Shown here one piece after another: positions 41,137-51,833 of a DNA stretch of 64,000 nucleotides. Source of the stretch: Xenorhabdus ehlersii (GTDB taxonomy: Bacteria; Pseudomonadota; Gammaproteobacteria; Enterobacterales; Enterobacteriaceae); assembly GCF_003610465.1 (NCBI RefSeq), contig NZ_RAQI01000008.1:1-64000 (forward strand), written 5' to 3'. The position numbers and the translations under genes are program-made. Below the pieces are notes generated by a model. The model saw nothing but the letters and a program-made list of their open reading frames with translations, was not told the origin of the DNA and made no database searches. Numbering within the stretch: position 1 is the first letter of the stretch; each line of letters starts with the position of its first letter.

Positions 41137-41703
41137 TTACTTTTGCAATAACTGATAGAACGCTGGGTTGTCATCACATTGCCCGCCACCACATTCTAGT
41201 ATGGTGGAAACCAGATTGGCTGCAATCAAAAATGCGAACAATCCCATGACAATTTTACCTAATGTTGGTGGTGTGTATCTTGCTGAATCAACATTGCCTG
41301 CTTTCAGAGGCATGAGAGCTGCGATGGCAATAATAGTCAGAATAGATAGAATTGCAGCCCAGGTATAAAAATGCAGGCCGAAGAAAGTTGAACCATATCC
41401 CATATCTCCCGGCATGATATGGAGAGAAACCTGACGCATGGCAATGAAACCAGTCACAATACAGCCAAGCAGTGAAAGGCTATAATGGGCATTTTTTATG
41501 CCGAAATAAATATTAAACAAAAATCCAAAACCAATCATGATAATGCCTGCTCGCTGCAATAAACATAATGGGCAAGGAAGTTCAAAGCGTGCTAATTGAT
41601 AATAAAATGCGACTATCAAAACCACACTAATACCGAACAGGCCCAGAATATTTAAGGCCATTGCAAGGTTAATATTACGCGGTGCTGACATTGTATTATT
41701 CAT
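41137..41703 (-). CDS. DsbB-family disulfide bond formation protein
   Basis: 188 residues with four or five membrane segments. A periplasmic C-x2-C in LPCPLCLLQRAG lies early, and a second Cys pair lies in ECGGGQCDDNP near the C-terminus. This is the DsbB/DsbI pattern of reoxidising a thioredoxin-fold oxidase through quinone. It is longer at the C-terminus than typical DsbB and paired with a small DUF5993-like protein, a pairing seen for alternative DsbB-like proteins. The housekeeping dsbB (next to nhaB in enterics) should be elsewhere. AGGGGA precedes the ATG at 41703; Met5 is an alternative. Confidence 0.85.
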   Translation of the reverse strand: MNNTMSAPRNINLAMALNILGLFGISVVLIVAFYYQLARFELPCPLCLLQRAGIIMIGFGFLFNIYFGIKNAHYSLSLLGCIVTGFIAMRQVSLHIMPGDMGYGSTFFGLHFYTWAAILSILTIIAIAALMPLKAGNVDSARYTPPTLGKIVMGLFAFLIAANLVSTILECGGGQCDDNPAFYQLLQK

Positions 41704-41715
41704 TACGATCCCCTA

Positions 41716-41874
41716 TTAGAAAGAAAGGTTCAATGCATCAGTTGCATGATATTTAAACCAAAATACCGTGATGATGAATAAAGCAAACCAAAGGGTATAC
41801 GTCAGCTTTTTCTTACCGGTAATGACGGTGATGATGATAACAAGCGCAATTAAGAACGGTAAAAACATATACAT
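41716..41874 (-). CDS. DUF5993-like small membrane protein
   Basis: 52 residues starting MYMFLPFLIALVIIITVITG, then KKKLTYTLWFALFIITVFWF and KYHATDALNLSF. Two membrane helices with a Lys-rich turn. GGAG lies seven bases before the ATG. It ends 12 bases before the DsbB-like start on the same strand, so the two form an operon. The family assignment rests on length, layout and this neighbour. Confidence 0.7.
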   Translation of the reverse strand: MYMFLPFLIALVIIITVITGKKKLTYTLWFALFIITVFWFKYHATDALNLSF

Positions 41875-42130
41875 GTTTAATCTCCATTATAAGTTTAAAG
41901 CATATGTAATGCTATTATGGCATTAATGCTCCGGCAATGTGAGCATCAATAATATTAGATCAACAATACAATACTAATTCACGAAAGATTGTTTCACCTG
42001 ATTTGACTGTAAGAAAAGGCTTTATTGCCCGTAGTAAATTGAATTTGATTAATAATTGGCTAGAGAATAAATAATAAACTCCCCACGGTGTGAGGAGAAT
42101 TATAGATAATTTAGTTTTAAAATTAATAAA

Positions 42131-44962
42131 TTAATCTCGTTCAAGTATTGGTTTCAAAAAACGAGCAGTGTGAGATTTATCACATTGAATGACTTCTTCT
42201 GGAGTTCCTGATACCAATATTTCACCGCCACCGTTACCACCTTCAGGGCCAAGGTCGACAATCCAGTCAGCGGTTTTAATTACATCCAGATTATGTTCGA
42301 TGACGACAATAGTATTTCCTTGATCCCGCAATTGGTGCAGAACGGACAGTAGTTGCTGAATATCGGCGAAATGCAGGCCGGTTGTTGGCTCATCAAGGAT
42401 ATACAGTGTCTGGCCTGTACCCCGTTTAGATAATTCCCGTGCCAGTTTTACCCGTTGAGCTTCCCCGCCAGAAAGTGTCGTTGCAGATTGCCCCAGACGA
42501 ATATAGGAAAGACCGACATCTATCAAAGTTTGCAACTTACGGGAAAGAGCAGGAACGGCATCAAAAAACTCACGAGCCTCTTCGATGGTCATATTCAGCA
42601 CTTCATTAATATTCTTGCCCTTATATTTGATTTCCAGCGTTTCGCGATTGTAACGCTTGCCCTTACATTGATCGCAAGGCACATAAACATCAGGCAAGAA
42701 ATGCATCTCAACTTTAATGACCCCATCGCCCTGACAGGCTTCGCAACGTCCGCCCTTGACGTTGAAGCTGAAACGCCCCGGTGTATAACCACGGGCACGG
42801 GACTCAGGAACGCCAGAGAATAACTCTCTGACAGGCGTAAATATACCAGTATAAGTGGCAGGATTTGAGCGCGGGGTTCTGCCAATCGGGCTTTGGTCGA
42901 TATCGATCACTTTGTCAAAGTGCTCAAGACCCTGGATATCGATATAAGGAGCCGGATTAATATTTGTTGCTCCATTTAACTGACGCTGTGCAATAGGGAA
43001 CAACGTATCATTGATCAACGTTGATTTGCCGGAACCAGAAACCCCTGTGATGCAAGTAAACAGGCCAACAGGTAAATTTAATGTCACCTTTTTCAAGTTA
43101 TTGCCTTTTGCACCAATCAATTTCAGCATTTTATCTGGATTAGCAGGCACGCGCTGCTCTGGAATAGCAATTTTACGTTCACCACTGAGGAATTTTCCTG
43201 TGAGCGATTTTGGGCTTTCCATGATAGCGGTAATCGTTCCTTCGGCAACAATCTCGCCACCATGTACGCCCGCTCCTGGCCCGATATCAATAATATGGTC
43301 AGCCGCACGGATAGCATCTTCGTCATGTTCGACAACGATAACTGTGTTGCCCAAATTGCGCAGGTGCAGCAATGTTTCCAGCAAACGCTCATTATCCCTT
43401 TGATGCAGGCCAATGGAAGGCTCATCCAGCACATACATCACACCGACAAGACCTGCACCAATCTGGCTCGCCAAACGGATACGCTGGGCTTCCCCACCTG
43501 AAAGAGTTTCTGCCGAACGGGAGAGTGTCAGGTAATTTAATCCAACATTAACCAAGAATTTCAGGCGGTCACGGATCTCTTTCAGGACTTTTTCGGCAAT
43601 TTGGGCGCGTTGTCCACTCAGTTTTATATTTTGGAAAAACGCCATCGCATGACCGATGCTGAAATCCGAAATTTGTGGCAGCGTAGTATCTTCGATAAAG
43701 ACATAACGTGCTTCCTTACGCAATCGTGTTCCGTCGCAGGAAATGCAAGATCGATTGCTGATATATTTTGCCAACTCTTCCCGTACTGCGGTGGATTCTG
43801 TCTCTTTATAGCGGCGTTCCATATTATGCAGCACACCTTCGAACGGATGGTGACGAACCGTCACATCACCACGATCATTGGTATATTTAAATTCGATTGA
43901 TTCTTTACCTGAACCGTATAAAACCACTTTCTGAATGGTTGGGGTTAATTGATTAAACGGTGTTTCGATATCGAATTTGTAGTGTTCTGCCAGTGATCTC
44001 AGCATCTGGAAGTAATAGAAATTACGGCGATCCCAACCACGGATCGCACCTCCGGCAAGGGAGATACCTTCATTCTGGACAACTCGTTCCGGGTCAAAAA
44101 ATTGCTGAACCCCTAATCCATCACAAGTAGGGCAAGCACCAGCGGGATTGTTGAAGGAAAAAAGACGAGGTTCCAACTCGCTCATACTATAGCCACAGAT
44201 TGGACAGGCAAAATTGGCGGAGAAAACCAGTTCTTCGGCCTGTGTATCATCCATATTGGCAATGACGGCAGTACCACCGGAAAGCGCCAATGCAGTTTCG
44301 AATGATTCCGCTAATCGCTGGGCGAGGTCAGTACGCACTTTAAAACGGTCGATGACGACTTCGATAGTGTGTTTTTTCTGTAATTCGAGTTTTGGTGGAT
44401 CGGAAAGGTCACACACTTCACCATCAATACGGGCGCGGATATAGCCTTGTGCAGCGAGATTATCCAGCAGTTTGGTATGTTCGCCCTTACGTTCGTTGAC
44501 GACGGGAGCCAGTAACATCAGACGTTGGCCTTCTGGCAGCGCCAAGACGTTATCTACCATCTGGCTGATCGTTTGCGCCGCCAGCGTGATATTGTGGTCA
44601 GGACAGCGTGGTTCACCTACTCGTGCAAATAGCAGACGGAGATAATCGTGAATTTCAGTTATCGTTCCCACCGTAGAGCGTGGGTTATGGGAAGTAGACT
44701 TTTGTTCAATGGAAATGGCTGGGGATAGCCCCTCAATATGATCGACATCCGGTTTTTCCATCAGCGACAAAAACTGGCGTGCATAGGCTGAGAGGGATTC
44801 AACATAGCGACGTTGCCCTTCCGCATACAGGGTATCGAAAGCTAAAGATGACTTACCGGAGCCAGATAGCCCAGTAATGACTATCAGCTTGTCACGGGGA
44901 ATTATTAAATTGATATTCTTAAGATTATGGGTGCGGGCGCCCCGAACTTCGATGTTATCCAT
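42131..44962 (-). CDS. uvrA: excinuclease ABC subunit A
   Basis: UvrA recognises DNA damage with UvrB in nucleotide excision repair. The frame is open to 45070, but [17 protein letters not shown] at 44962 is the family start, with GGAAG upstream, giving 943 residues (E. coli 940). It has two ABC ATPases with Walker [11 protein letters not shown] and [10 protein letters not shown], two LSGGEAQR signatures, and zinc modules with C-x2-C pairs ([26 protein letters not shown]). A LexA box lies in the uvrA-ssb divergent spacer. Confidence 0.98.
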   Translation of the reverse strand: MDNIEVRGARTHNLKNINLIIPRDKLIVITGLSGSGKSSLAFDTLYAEGQRRYVESLSAYARQFLSLMEKPDVDHIEGLSPAISIEQKSTSHNPRSTVGTITEIHDYLRLLFARVGEPRCPDHNITLAAQTISQMVDNVLALPEGQRLMLLAPVVNERKGEHTKLLDNLAAQGYIRARIDGEVCDLSDPPKLELQKKHTIEVVIDRFKVRTDLAQRLAESFETALALSGGTAVIANMDDTQAEELVFSANFACPICGYSMSELEPRLFSFNNPAGACPTCDGLGVQQFFDPERVVQNEGISLAGGAIRGWDRRNFYYFQMLRSLAEHYKFDIETPFNQLTPTIQKVVLYGSGKESIEFKYTNDRGDVTVRHHPFEGVLHNMERRYKETESTAVREELAKYISNRSCISCDGTRLRKEARYVFIEDTTLPQISDFSIGHAMAFFQNIKLSGQRAQIAEKVLKEIRDRLKFLVNVGLNYLTLSRSAETLSGGEAQRIRLASQIGAGLVGVMYVLDEPSIGLHQRDNERLLETLLHLRNLGNTVIVVEHDEDAIRAADHIIDIGPGAGVHGGEIVAEGTITAIMESPKSLTGKFLSGERKIAIPEQRVPANPDKMLKLIGAKGNNLKKVTLNLPVGLFTCITGVSGSGKSTLINDTLFPIAQRQLNGATNINPAPYIDIQGLEHFDKVIDIDQSPIGRTPRSNPATYTGIFTPVRELFSGVPESRARGYTPGRFSFNVKGGRCEACQGDGVIKVEMHFLPDVYVPCDQCKGKRYNRETLEIKYKGKNINEVLNMTIEEAREFFDAVPALSRKLQTLIDVGLSYIRLGQSATTLSGGEAQRVKLARELSKRGTGQTLYILDEPTTGLHFADIQQLLSVLHQLRDQGNTIVVIEHNLDVIKTADWIVDLGPEGGNGGGEILVSGTPEEVIQCDKSHTARFLKPILERD

Positions 44963-45025
44963 ATCTACTTCCCAGATTATTGATAGAGCAAAACTCATAA
45001 ACGCGTTATTATTGCACAAACATTG

Positions 45026-45041
45026 CTGAGCGGATATACAG
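45026..45041 (-). promoter_or_regulatory. LexA box between uvrA and ssb
   Basis: Minus-strand ctgtatatccgctcag matches CTGT-N8-ACAG with one mismatch (tcag). This is the same deviation and location as the E. coli uvrA operator, so uvrA and perhaps ssb are SOS-controlled. Confidence 0.85.
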
Positions 45042-45211
45042 TATTTAATAGGCAATCGTGTTGTAATCATGACAATGTAAAGTACGATGCGCTTCGCAAA
45101 GTATAATATAACGGCTCTCTGTTTAAACTTATCCCTCGCATGGTAAACTACTTTGCTTATAATTAGAGAAATCCGTTTTTAGCAAAATTCATTTCATCAG
45201 GAGTATTTCCA

Positions 45212-45727
45212 ATGGCCAGCAGAGGCATAAACAAAGTTATTTTAGTGGGTAATTTGGGACAGGACCCAGAAGTTCGCTATATGCCGAATGGCGGTGCAGT
45301 TACCAACATTACTCTGGCAACGTCTGAGAGCTGGCGTGATAAGCAAACCGGTGAGATGAGAGAAAAAACTGAATGGCATCGTGTCGTGTTTTTCGGCAAA
45401 TTGGCAGAAGTCGCCGGTGAGTATCTGCGCAAAGGTTCCCAAGTTTATATTGAAGGTTCTTTGCAGACCCGCAAATGGCAGGATCAGAACGGTCAGGATC
45501 GTTACACCACGGAAATTGTAGTCAATCCTATCGGTGGGGTAATGCAGATGCTGGGCAACCGCAGTGGCGCAGCCCAGGATGCGCCAACACAAGGCGGTTG
45601 GGGGCAACCACAGCAGCCGCAAGCTTCTCAGCAATTCAGTGGCGGTGCTCCATCTCGTCCAGCGCAGTCTCCTATGCCACAGAGCAATGAACCACCAATG
45701 GATTTCGATGATGATATTCCATTCTGA
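45212..45727 (+). CDS. ssb: single-stranded DNA-binding protein
   Basis: 171-residue SSB. N-terminal OB fold with GRGIN-like start [20 protein letters not shown] and [19 protein letters not shown] Gln/Pro/Gly-rich linker follows (res ~115-160), and the acidic partner-binding tip is [11 protein letters not shown]. Divergent from uvrA as in E. coli; CAGGAG precedes the ATG. Confidence 0.98.
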   Translation: MASRGINKVILVGNLGQDPEVRYMPNGGAVTNITLATSESWRDKQTGEMREKTEWHRVVFFGKLAEVAGEYLRKGSQVYIEGSLQTRKWQDQNGQDRYTTEIVVNPIGGVMQMLGNRSGAAQDAPTQGGWGQPQQPQASQQFSGGAPSRPAQSPMPQSNEPPMDFDDDIPF

Positions 45728-45838
45728 GTGGACTGAAAAAGCGGCTTGATATCTGGTCAGAGCTAGTCGTTATTTTGCAATCTGTAGTCGTTTAAATTTG
45801 ATCTGGCAATTGTTCGTTTTGTTTCAGTGATTGTCAGA

Positions 45839-46633
45839 TCAAGTCTGAGTCAATACACATAGATTCGTTAGTACACAATCGTGCAGCAAACTTACTGTGA
45901 GCTGGAGTTCTTGCTGGCGATTTAGCCAATCTTCTTCATACCCTCGCAAATAGGTCTCCCGCGCATCGGTTAAAACTGTGGCCTGTATAGCTGGAAGACG
46001 AGCAGCCGCCCAATCGGCAGCAATATCCTTAGGGACAAACTCTCCAGTCACTAATGTCCGCCACATACGCGCCAGCGTTAGCAGAACATTGCGTTCATCT
46101 CCCTGTAGCGTCTCAATTAAATTCGGCAGGATATCCTTAATAGCTCGGTGAATGTCTGATTTCGGAACAGCTGGTAGAAGACTGCTTGCGTTAGGGCCGA
46201 CCAGAGGTATTGCTTCCTGTCGTGATTGAGCCAACACCAAGGTAAGTTCTGGATCACAAACCGGCTTGGGAATTTCTCCCACCTCATATTCGTGACGTAG
46301 CCACTCGCCGTAAATGAATTCACTCCGGGCAGGGTAAAGCGATGCGGCGAGATCGGCGCGCAATAAAACAATCAGTTCAACAGGGCGACGTCCATCAGGA
46401 TCAGAAGGATATCGGCCCGATATCATCATTAAATCGGCAGCAAGACATTTCCGAACCTCAGGTGTCATCGGTTGGTCAATGATCACAAGCAAATCTACGT
46501 CGCTGTGGGGGCGAAGGCCACCAACCACAGCCGAACCATGAAGGTAGACAGCTACGAGCGATTCCGCTAATCGCTTCTGGACGATCAACAACGCCTTATC
46601 TGCTTCGGAAGGAATAGCCACTAAACAGCTCAC
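45839..46633 (-). CDS. AadA-like aminoglycoside nucleotidyltransferase
   Basis: 264 residues, GTG start at 46633. The nucleotidyltransferase motif HGSAVVGGLRPHSDVDLLV gives G-S and D-x-D, with the third acidic residue in RRPVELIVL. The C-terminal helical domain contains LLTLARMWRTLVTGEFVPKD and WAAARLPA, typical of ANT(3'')/(9) AadA enzymes that adenylylate streptomycin and spectinomycin. No integron, attC site or IS lies beside it; it is between ssb and glk, so it looks like a resident chromosomal gene comparable to Salmonella aadA. Resistance phenotype not inferable. Confidence 0.85.
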   Translation of the reverse strand: MSCLVAIPSEADKALLIVQKRLAESLVAVYLHGSAVVGGLRPHSDVDLLVIIDQPMTPEVRKCLAADLMMISGRYPSDPDGRRPVELIVLLRADLAASLYPARSEFIYGEWLRHEYEVGEIPKPVCDPELTLVLAQSRQEAIPLVGPNASSLLPAVPKSDIHRAIKDILPNLIETLQGDERNVLLTLARMWRTLVTGEFVPKDIAADWAAARLPAIQATVLTDARETYLRGYEEDWLNRQQELQLTVSLLHDCVLTNLCVLTQT

Positions 46634-46808
46634 TCATCTTGGATAATGTTTCTGAGGATATTATCTCTTCATGCGGTTCCGTCAACTAGGTTTCCGAATA
46701 CCAGAAAAACCTTACTCATAAAATACTCATGCTAAATATTGCTCAAAATTATTACCAGAAAATCAAACAAACAACTAGCATGAGCGAATATAAATATTTC
46801 GGATTTAT

Positions 46809-47777
46809 TTACCCAATTGCTTTGCCCAGCAATTGGCGAATATAAGATCCCGCACCCAATAATCCCGGTTTATCATGGGTAATCAGATACACAGGAATAT
46901 CTTTTAAATAGTCTGTAAATCTGCCTTTGTTTTCAAACCCTTGTCGGAAACCTGATTTTTGGAAGAAATCAAAGAAACGTGGGACGATCCCACCTGCAAT
47001 GTAAACACCGCCAAATGCACCAATATTCAGCGCTAAATTCCCACCAAAACGTCCTAACGCGGTACAGAAAAGTTCTAACGCCTGTTTGCAGATAGGACAA
47101 TTTCCATTCAGCGCACGGTCAGAAATATCGCGAGGGGTAAGATCTTCGGCGATTTGACCGTTGAGTTTTATCAGGGAACGATAAATATTCACCAAACCAG
47201 GGCCGGAAAGGACCCGTTCGGCGGAGACATGACCATATTCTTCGCGTAGTACGCTCAACATATGATCTTCTTCCGTACTATCTGGCGCGAATTCTACGTG
47301 ACCACCTTCACCAGGTAAGCTCATCCATTGGCTGCCTGTATGAACAAGATGCGCGACTCCTAACCCAGTTCCTGCACCGTAAACCGCAATAGGGCGTTTA
47401 GCCTGAGGTTGCTTTCCACCAATCTGAATTACATCATCTGCTCCCAGAACCGGAATGGCGAGGGAAACGGCAGTAAAATCGTTAATCACCTCAAAACGTT
47501 CCCATCCCAGCGATGCTTTCATTTGGCTAACAGAAAAACGCCAACTGTGGTTGGTCATACTGATCACATCATCCGTCACCGGACAGGCAATAGCGATACA
47601 GCCATATTTGACTTCACAGTTCTGCTGTTTTAAATATTGGCGGATAACAATTTCGAGCGATTCATAATGCGCGCAGGGATAGAATTCGACCGCGCTCAAT
47701 AGCCCGGTATCTACATCACATAATGCCAGACGTGCATTTGTACCGCCGATATCACCTACCAGAGCATAAGTTGTCAT
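46809..47777 (-). CDS. glk: glucokinase
   Basis: Glk phosphorylates glucose with ATP. 322 residues (E. coli 321). N-terminal phosphate loop [15 protein letters not shown]; catalytic Asp in [28 protein letters not shown] and [14 protein letters not shown] bind sugar and [16 protein letters not shown] near the end. AAGGAGAT precedes the ATG. Confidence 0.97.
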   Translation of the reverse strand: MTTYALVGDIGGTNARLALCDVDTGLLSAVEFYPCAHYESLEIVIRQYLKQQNCEVKYGCIAIACPVTDDVISMTNHSWRFSVSQMKASLGWERFEVINDFTAVSLAIPVLGADDVIQIGGKQPQAKRPIAVYGAGTGLGVAHLVHTGSQWMSLPGEGGHVEFAPDSTEEDHMLSVLREEYGHVSAERVLSGPGLVNIYRSLIKLNGQIAEDLTPRDISDRALNGNCPICKQALELFCTALGRFGGNLALNIGAFGGVYIAGGIVPRFFDFFQKSGFRQGFENKGRFTDYLKDIPVYLITHDKPGLLGAGSYIRQLLGKAIG

Positions 47778-47946
47778 GGTTTATCTCCTTAATTCTTACA
47801 GAAATCCTAATGAACCAGTCAAAAGTCGAATTGAGGGGATTTTACACAAGGTCAGGCCTAAAGGCCGCATAAAAATGTGTTGATATGGTGCAGAAGTTAG
47901 ATAATTTTTCATCGGACGTATATCCTTTAGCTTTCGAGTTACTGTT

Positions 47947-48132
47947 TTATTGGTTGTGTGCTTTCACCCTGTCAATGATGCGATATGACTGGGGAATTGT
48001 TCCTTTGACATTGAATTGTAACTTGAAAGCCTTGGGTGATAGATAATGGATATTTTTGATATGGTTTATATCAATGACATCGCAGATTTGCACAAAATAT
48101 AGACGATTGCAATATTTCCTACGGCAAAACAT
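47947..48132 (-). CDS. small ORF resembling a LytTR C-terminal half
   Basis: A minus-strand ATG at 48132 has AGGA five bases upstream and encodes 61 residues. The C-terminal part VIDINHIKNIHYLSPKAFKL and GTIPQSYRIIDRVK resembles the beta-rich end of LytTR DNA-binding domains, where a stretch like IPVSRSYR is typical. No receiver domain or N-terminal LytTR half is seen, so it may be a fragment or chance. Confidence 0.25.
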   Translation of the reverse strand: MFCRRKYCNRLYFVQICDVIDINHIKNIHYLSPKAFKLQFNVKGTIPQSYRIIDRVKAHNQ

Positions 48133-48369
48133 TCTTGTCCTCAATCAGTAGTACCACCAGAAAGTTGTGCAAAAACTGTTTAAGGCACATTATGCATATC
48201 TTCGTCATTATTGAGTAAATATGCATCAATGTTAACCAATTACCCTGTGAATATACAGAATACAGAGCATGAGTTTTATCATCTTCGATATGATTATTGC
48301 TTGATTCTTATCCCTGATTCACTGGATAATCGTCCGCCTCAAATTTTCTCACAGTTTCTTTACTCAAAG

Positions 48370-48385
48370 AGACAAACGATTGCGC
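48370..48385 (+). promoter_or_regulatory. candidate PurR box, distal
   Basis: agacaaacgattgcgc matches the PurR operator ACGCAAACGTTTGCGT at 11-12 of 16 positions including the central caaacg and ttgcg. It lies 66 bases upstream of a better match. Confidence 0.35.
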
Positions 48386-48435
48386 AAACGAATGGCTGAA
48401 CAAATGAACACGGCATTGATTTTTATTATCTTGTG

Positions 48436-48451
48436 ACGTAATCGTTTTCGT
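48436..48451 (+). promoter_or_regulatory. PurR box before guanine/hypoxanthine permease
   Basis: acgtaatcgttttcgt matches ACGCAAACGTTTGCGT at 13 of 16 positions, 69 bases before the permease start. E. coli yjcD/ghxP is a PurR target, which supports the call. Confidence 0.65.
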
Positions 48452-48519
48452 TTGAAGAGGTGAAGAAATAGAACGAGCGCTTTTTAAAGCGATATATTTA
48501 ATAGAAGCAGGGGAAAAAC

Positions 48520-49866
48520 ATGTCTGGTATGCAGGCACCAACTCAATGCAAACTCGATAGGTATTTTAAGATTACTGAACGCGGATCGACGGTACGTCAG
48601 GAAGTTCTCGCTGGTTTAACGACATTTTTGGCAATGGTCTATTCCGTTATTGTGGTACCAGGGATGCTTGGGCAAGCCGGATTTCCTCATACCGCCGTGT
48701 TTATTTCTGTTTGTCTGGTGACCGGTATCGGTTCGTTATTGATGGGGTTGTGGGTTAATTTGCCAATGGCTATTGGTTGTGCGATCTCGTTGACTGCATT
48801 TACCGCATTTAGCCTGGTATTAGGGCAACAGGTAAGCATTCCCGTGGCTCTCGGTGCGGTTTTTCTGATGGGATGTTTGTTTACGTTAATTTCAGTAACG
48901 GGTGTGCGAGCGTGGATTTTGCGTAATATGCCAATGGGTATCGCACATGGAACAGGTATTGGCATCGGGTTGTTTTTATTGTTGATTGCAGCCAATGGCG
49001 TTGGTTTGGTGGTTAAGAACCCAAACGCTGGCTTGCCTGTGTCCTTTGGTTCATTGACGTCATTTCCCGTGGTGATGACGTTATTGGGGCTGGCGGGAAT
49101 TATCGGTCTGGAACGGAAGAAGGTGCCGGGAGGTATCTTGCTGATGATTATCGCAATTTCTATTATCGGCTTGATTTTTGATCCAGCCGTTAAATATCAA
49201 GGATTCTTTAAATTTCCTACACTGGGGGAAGATGGCCTGTCCCTGATGTTCAGTATGGATATTATGGGAGCCTTACAGCCTATTGTATTACCCAGTGTTT
49301 TGGCGTTGGTAATGACAGCGATATTTGATGCGACGGGGACGATCCGGGCTGTGGCGGGACAAGCAAATTTATTGGATAAGAGAGGCCAGATTATCAATGG
49401 CGGCAAGGCACTGACAGCAGATTCTGTCAGTAGTATTTTTGCTGGGGTTATTGGTTCTTCCCCCGCAGCGGTTTATATTGAGTCTGCCGCAGGAACCGCT
49501 GCTGGTGGTAAAACGGGTTTAACGGCTTCCGTTGTCGGTATTTTATTCCTATTGATTTTATTTCTGTCTCCGCTGTCGTATTTAGTTCCTGGCTATGCTA
49601 CGGCTCCTGCCTTGATGTATGTCGGATTACTGATGCTGAGTAATGTGCGAAAGCTGAATTTTGATGATTTTGTTGATGCAATGTCAGGTTTACTGTGTGC
49701 TGTATTTATTGTGCTAACTTGTAATATCGTCACAGGCATTATGCTGGGTTTCAGTGCACTGGTTGTTGGGCGTATTTTTTCGGGTGAATGGCGTAAATTG
49801 AATATTGGTACGGTTATACTTGCCATTGTATTAGTGATATTTTATGCCGGCAATTGGGCCATCTAA
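48520..49866 (+). CDS. ghxP: guanine/hypoxanthine permease GhxP (YjcD type)
   Basis: 448-residue NCS2-family (AzgA-like) purine:proton symporter with about 12-14 membrane helices. Highly conserved segments include [52 protein letters not shown] and [20 protein letters not shown]. The sequence is closer to E. coli YjcD than to the adenine permeases PurP/YicO. yjcE follows, as in E. coli. A PurR box lies upstream and a 12-bp stem terminator after the stop. Confidence 0.9.
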   Translation: MSGMQAPTQCKLDRYFKITERGSTVRQEVLAGLTTFLAMVYSVIVVPGMLGQAGFPHTAVFISVCLVTGIGSLLMGLWVNLPMAIGCAISLTAFTAFSLVLGQQVSIPVALGAVFLMGCLFTLISVTGVRAWILRNMPMGIAHGTGIGIGLFLLLIAANGVGLVVKNPNAGLPVSFGSLTSFPVVMTLLGLAGIIGLERKKVPGGILLMIIAISIIGLIFDPAVKYQGFFKFPTLGEDGLSLMFSMDIMGALQPIVLPSVLALVMTAIFDATGTIRAVAGQANLLDKRGQIINGGKALTADSVSSIFAGVIGSSPAAVYIESAAGTAAGGKTGLTASVVGILFLLILFLSPLSYLVPGYATAPALMYVGLLMLSNVRKLNFDDFVDAMSGLLCAVFIVLTCNIVTGIMLGFSALVVGRIFSGEWRKLNIGTVILAIVLVIFYAGNWAI

Positions 49867-49874
49867 TTAAAATA

Positions 49875-49905
49875 GGATGTGCAAACAATTGGAGTTTGCA
49901 CATCC
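49875..49905 (+). terminator. ghxP terminator hairpin
   Basis: Perfect 12-bp stem ggatgtgcaaac/gtttgcacatcc with a 7-base loop, 9 bases after the stop; only a weak T-tract follows. Confidence 0.7.
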
Positions 49906-50162
49906 CTTCTATATCCCTCTATTCCATTATTAGCCATATTGTGACTGCCAGGCACATTCTAAAATCTGCTAATTTTTCAACACACACTCAAACCGATAAG
50001 CATAAAATAGAAAAATGAATCAATGCTTATTGATTCACAATGTGATTGCTTTTTGATTTTATTTAATAACTGTAATATTTATGGTTATTAGCGCTATTAT
50101 TAACAGTAAAAAACAGTCACAATCTTTCCACTGACGGATTTTTGGCAATTTGTAAGGGTAAC

Positions 50163-51812
50163 ATGGAAATATTCTTTACTATCTTGATCTTGATTTTGGT
50201 GGTGTCAGTTTCTGGTGTTCTTACTAAAATGATTCCGTTCCGTATCCCCTTGCCGATAGTGCAAATAGCAATGGGAGCGTTGCTGGCTTGGCCTCATTTT
50301 GGTTTACACGTTACTTTCGATCCTGAGCTATTCCTCGTATTACTTATCCCTCCTTTATTATTTGTTGATGGTTGGAAAACACCGACTAGAGAGTTTTTCC
50401 AGCATGGGCGTGAAATCGTCATTTTAGTTTTAGTATTGGTATTAGTGACGGTTATTGGCATTGGTTATTTGATCTATTGGTTATTACCGAGTATCCCACT
50501 TATTGCTGCTTTTGCACTGGCGGCGGTATTATCCCCAACAGATGCGGTGGCATTGTCATCAATTGTTGGAAAAGGGCGTATTCCTAAGAATATGATGAGC
50601 GTGCTGGAAGGGGAAGCATTAATGAATGATGCTTCGGGTCTGGTGGCTCTGAAATTTGCCGTGGCAATTGCCATGGGCACGATGGTCTTTACTGTCACTG
50701 GCGCAACGGTGGAGTTTTTCAAGGTTGCGATTGGTGGTTTGTTGTCGGGTATTGCTATCACATGGTTATACAGTAAATCACTGAGATTGATGAGTCGCTG
50801 GAGTGGGGATGATCCTGCAACTCAAATCATGTTTATGATGCTGTTACCGTTTGCTTCTTATATGATTGCTGAACATATCGGTGTATCAGGGATTCTGGCT
50901 GCGGTTGCTGCAGGTATGACTATCAGTAAGGCAGGAGTGATCCGCAATGCACCACTGGATATGCGTCTGCGTGCCGATAATGTATGGGGAATGCTGGCTT
51001 TTGTCTTTAATGGCCTGGTGTTTATCATGCTGGGGCTGCAATTGCCGGGCATTTGGGAAACATCGGTAGCTCAAGCTGAGCTTGACCCAAATGTTGAAAC
51101 CTGGATGCTGTTCGCTGCTGTTGGCATCATTTACGTTGCACTGGTATTACTGCGATTCAGTTGGTTATGGCTGATGAAAAATACCAGCAAAATGCTGATA
51201 AAGAAAAAACCGCTTCACTTTGCCTCTTATACGACCCGTGAGTTATGGTTGGCTTCATTTGCGGGGGTTCGTGGGGCAATTACGCTGGCAGGTGCATTGT
51301 CGGTGCCATTGTTTTTGCCAGATGGTGATCCATTCCCCGCACGTTATCAGTTGATTTTCATTTCTGCGGGTGTGATTTTGTTCTCCCTTTTTGTTGGGGT
51401 TATCGCTTTGCCTTTGCTGCTGCGTGGTATGAAAGTCGGTGATAAGCTGGCAGATCTTAATGAAATCAGAATGGCAAAATCGGCAATGGCTGAAGTTGCT
51501 ATTGTCAGTATGAATAAGATGGAAGAGCGTCTGTCGGCCAGCACTGAAGAAAAACTGGATGCAGAAGTTATTAGTGAAATTGCTTCTCGCGTTACCGGTT
51601 ATTTACGGCGCCGTACTGCGGGGACGGATGAAATCGAGCATAACCTGATGGTTGAAGATTTGGAACGTCGCTTCCGTTTGACGGCATTAAGGGCTGAACG
51701 AGGAGAGTTATATCACCTGCGTGCAACCCGTAAAATTAGTAATGAAACACTACAAACGTTGCTGCATGATCTTGATTTGCTAGAAGCGCTTTTAGTGGAG
51801 AAAGATCAATAA
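50163..51812 (+). CDS. yjcE: CPA1 Na+(K+)/H+ antiporter YjcE
   Basis: 549 residues, identical in length to E. coli YjcE. The frame opens at a TTG (50142), but the ATG at 50163 with AAGGG upstream gives the family start MEIFFTILILILVV. About 12 membrane helices. The ion-binding region includes LAAVLSPTDAVALSSIVG and EGEALMNDASGLVALKFAVA. FAGVRGAITLAGALSVPLFL follows, and a charged cytoplasmic tail (res ~420-549) resembles regulatory tails. Follows ghxP by 296 bases. Confidence 0.93.
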   Translation: MEIFFTILILILVVSVSGVLTKMIPFRIPLPIVQIAMGALLAWPHFGLHVTFDPELFLVLLIPPLLFVDGWKTPTREFFQHGREIVILVLVLVLVTVIGIGYLIYWLLPSIPLIAAFALAAVLSPTDAVALSSIVGKGRIPKNMMSVLEGEALMNDASGLVALKFAVAIAMGTMVFTVTGATVEFFKVAIGGLLSGIAITWLYSKSLRLMSRWSGDDPATQIMFMMLLPFASYMIAEHIGVSGILAAVAAGMTISKAGVIRNAPLDMRLRADNVWGMLAFVFNGLVFIMLGLQLPGIWETSVAQAELDPNVETWMLFAAVGIIYVALVLLRFSWLWLMKNTSKMLIKKKPLHFASYTTRELWLASFAGVRGAITLAGALSVPLFLPDGDPFPARYQLIFISAGVILFSLFVGVIALPLLLRGMKVGDKLADLNEIRMAKSAMAEVAIVSMNKMEERLSASTEEKLDAEVISEIASRVTGYLRRRTAGTDEIEHNLMVEDLERRFRLTALRAERGELYHLRATRKISNETLQTLLHDLDLLEALLVEKDQ

Positions 51813-51833
51813 AAGGTAAAAGACCAATAAATT

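Larger units (their letters stand above)
47778..48519. other. intergenic region glk to ghxP
   Basis: 740 bases with one weak minus-strand gene candidate (47947-48132) and two PurR-like sites near the permease end, listed separately. The + frame at 48211-48399 lacks a ribosome-binding site and recognisable features. Confidence 0.5.

Noticed and set aside
42455..43501. Several plus-strand frames of 80-130 codons
   Set aside because: All are antisense to uvrA.
48211..48399. 62-codon plus-strand frame upstream of ghxP
   Set aside because: No ribosome-binding site and it overlaps the PurR-like region; no recognisable product.
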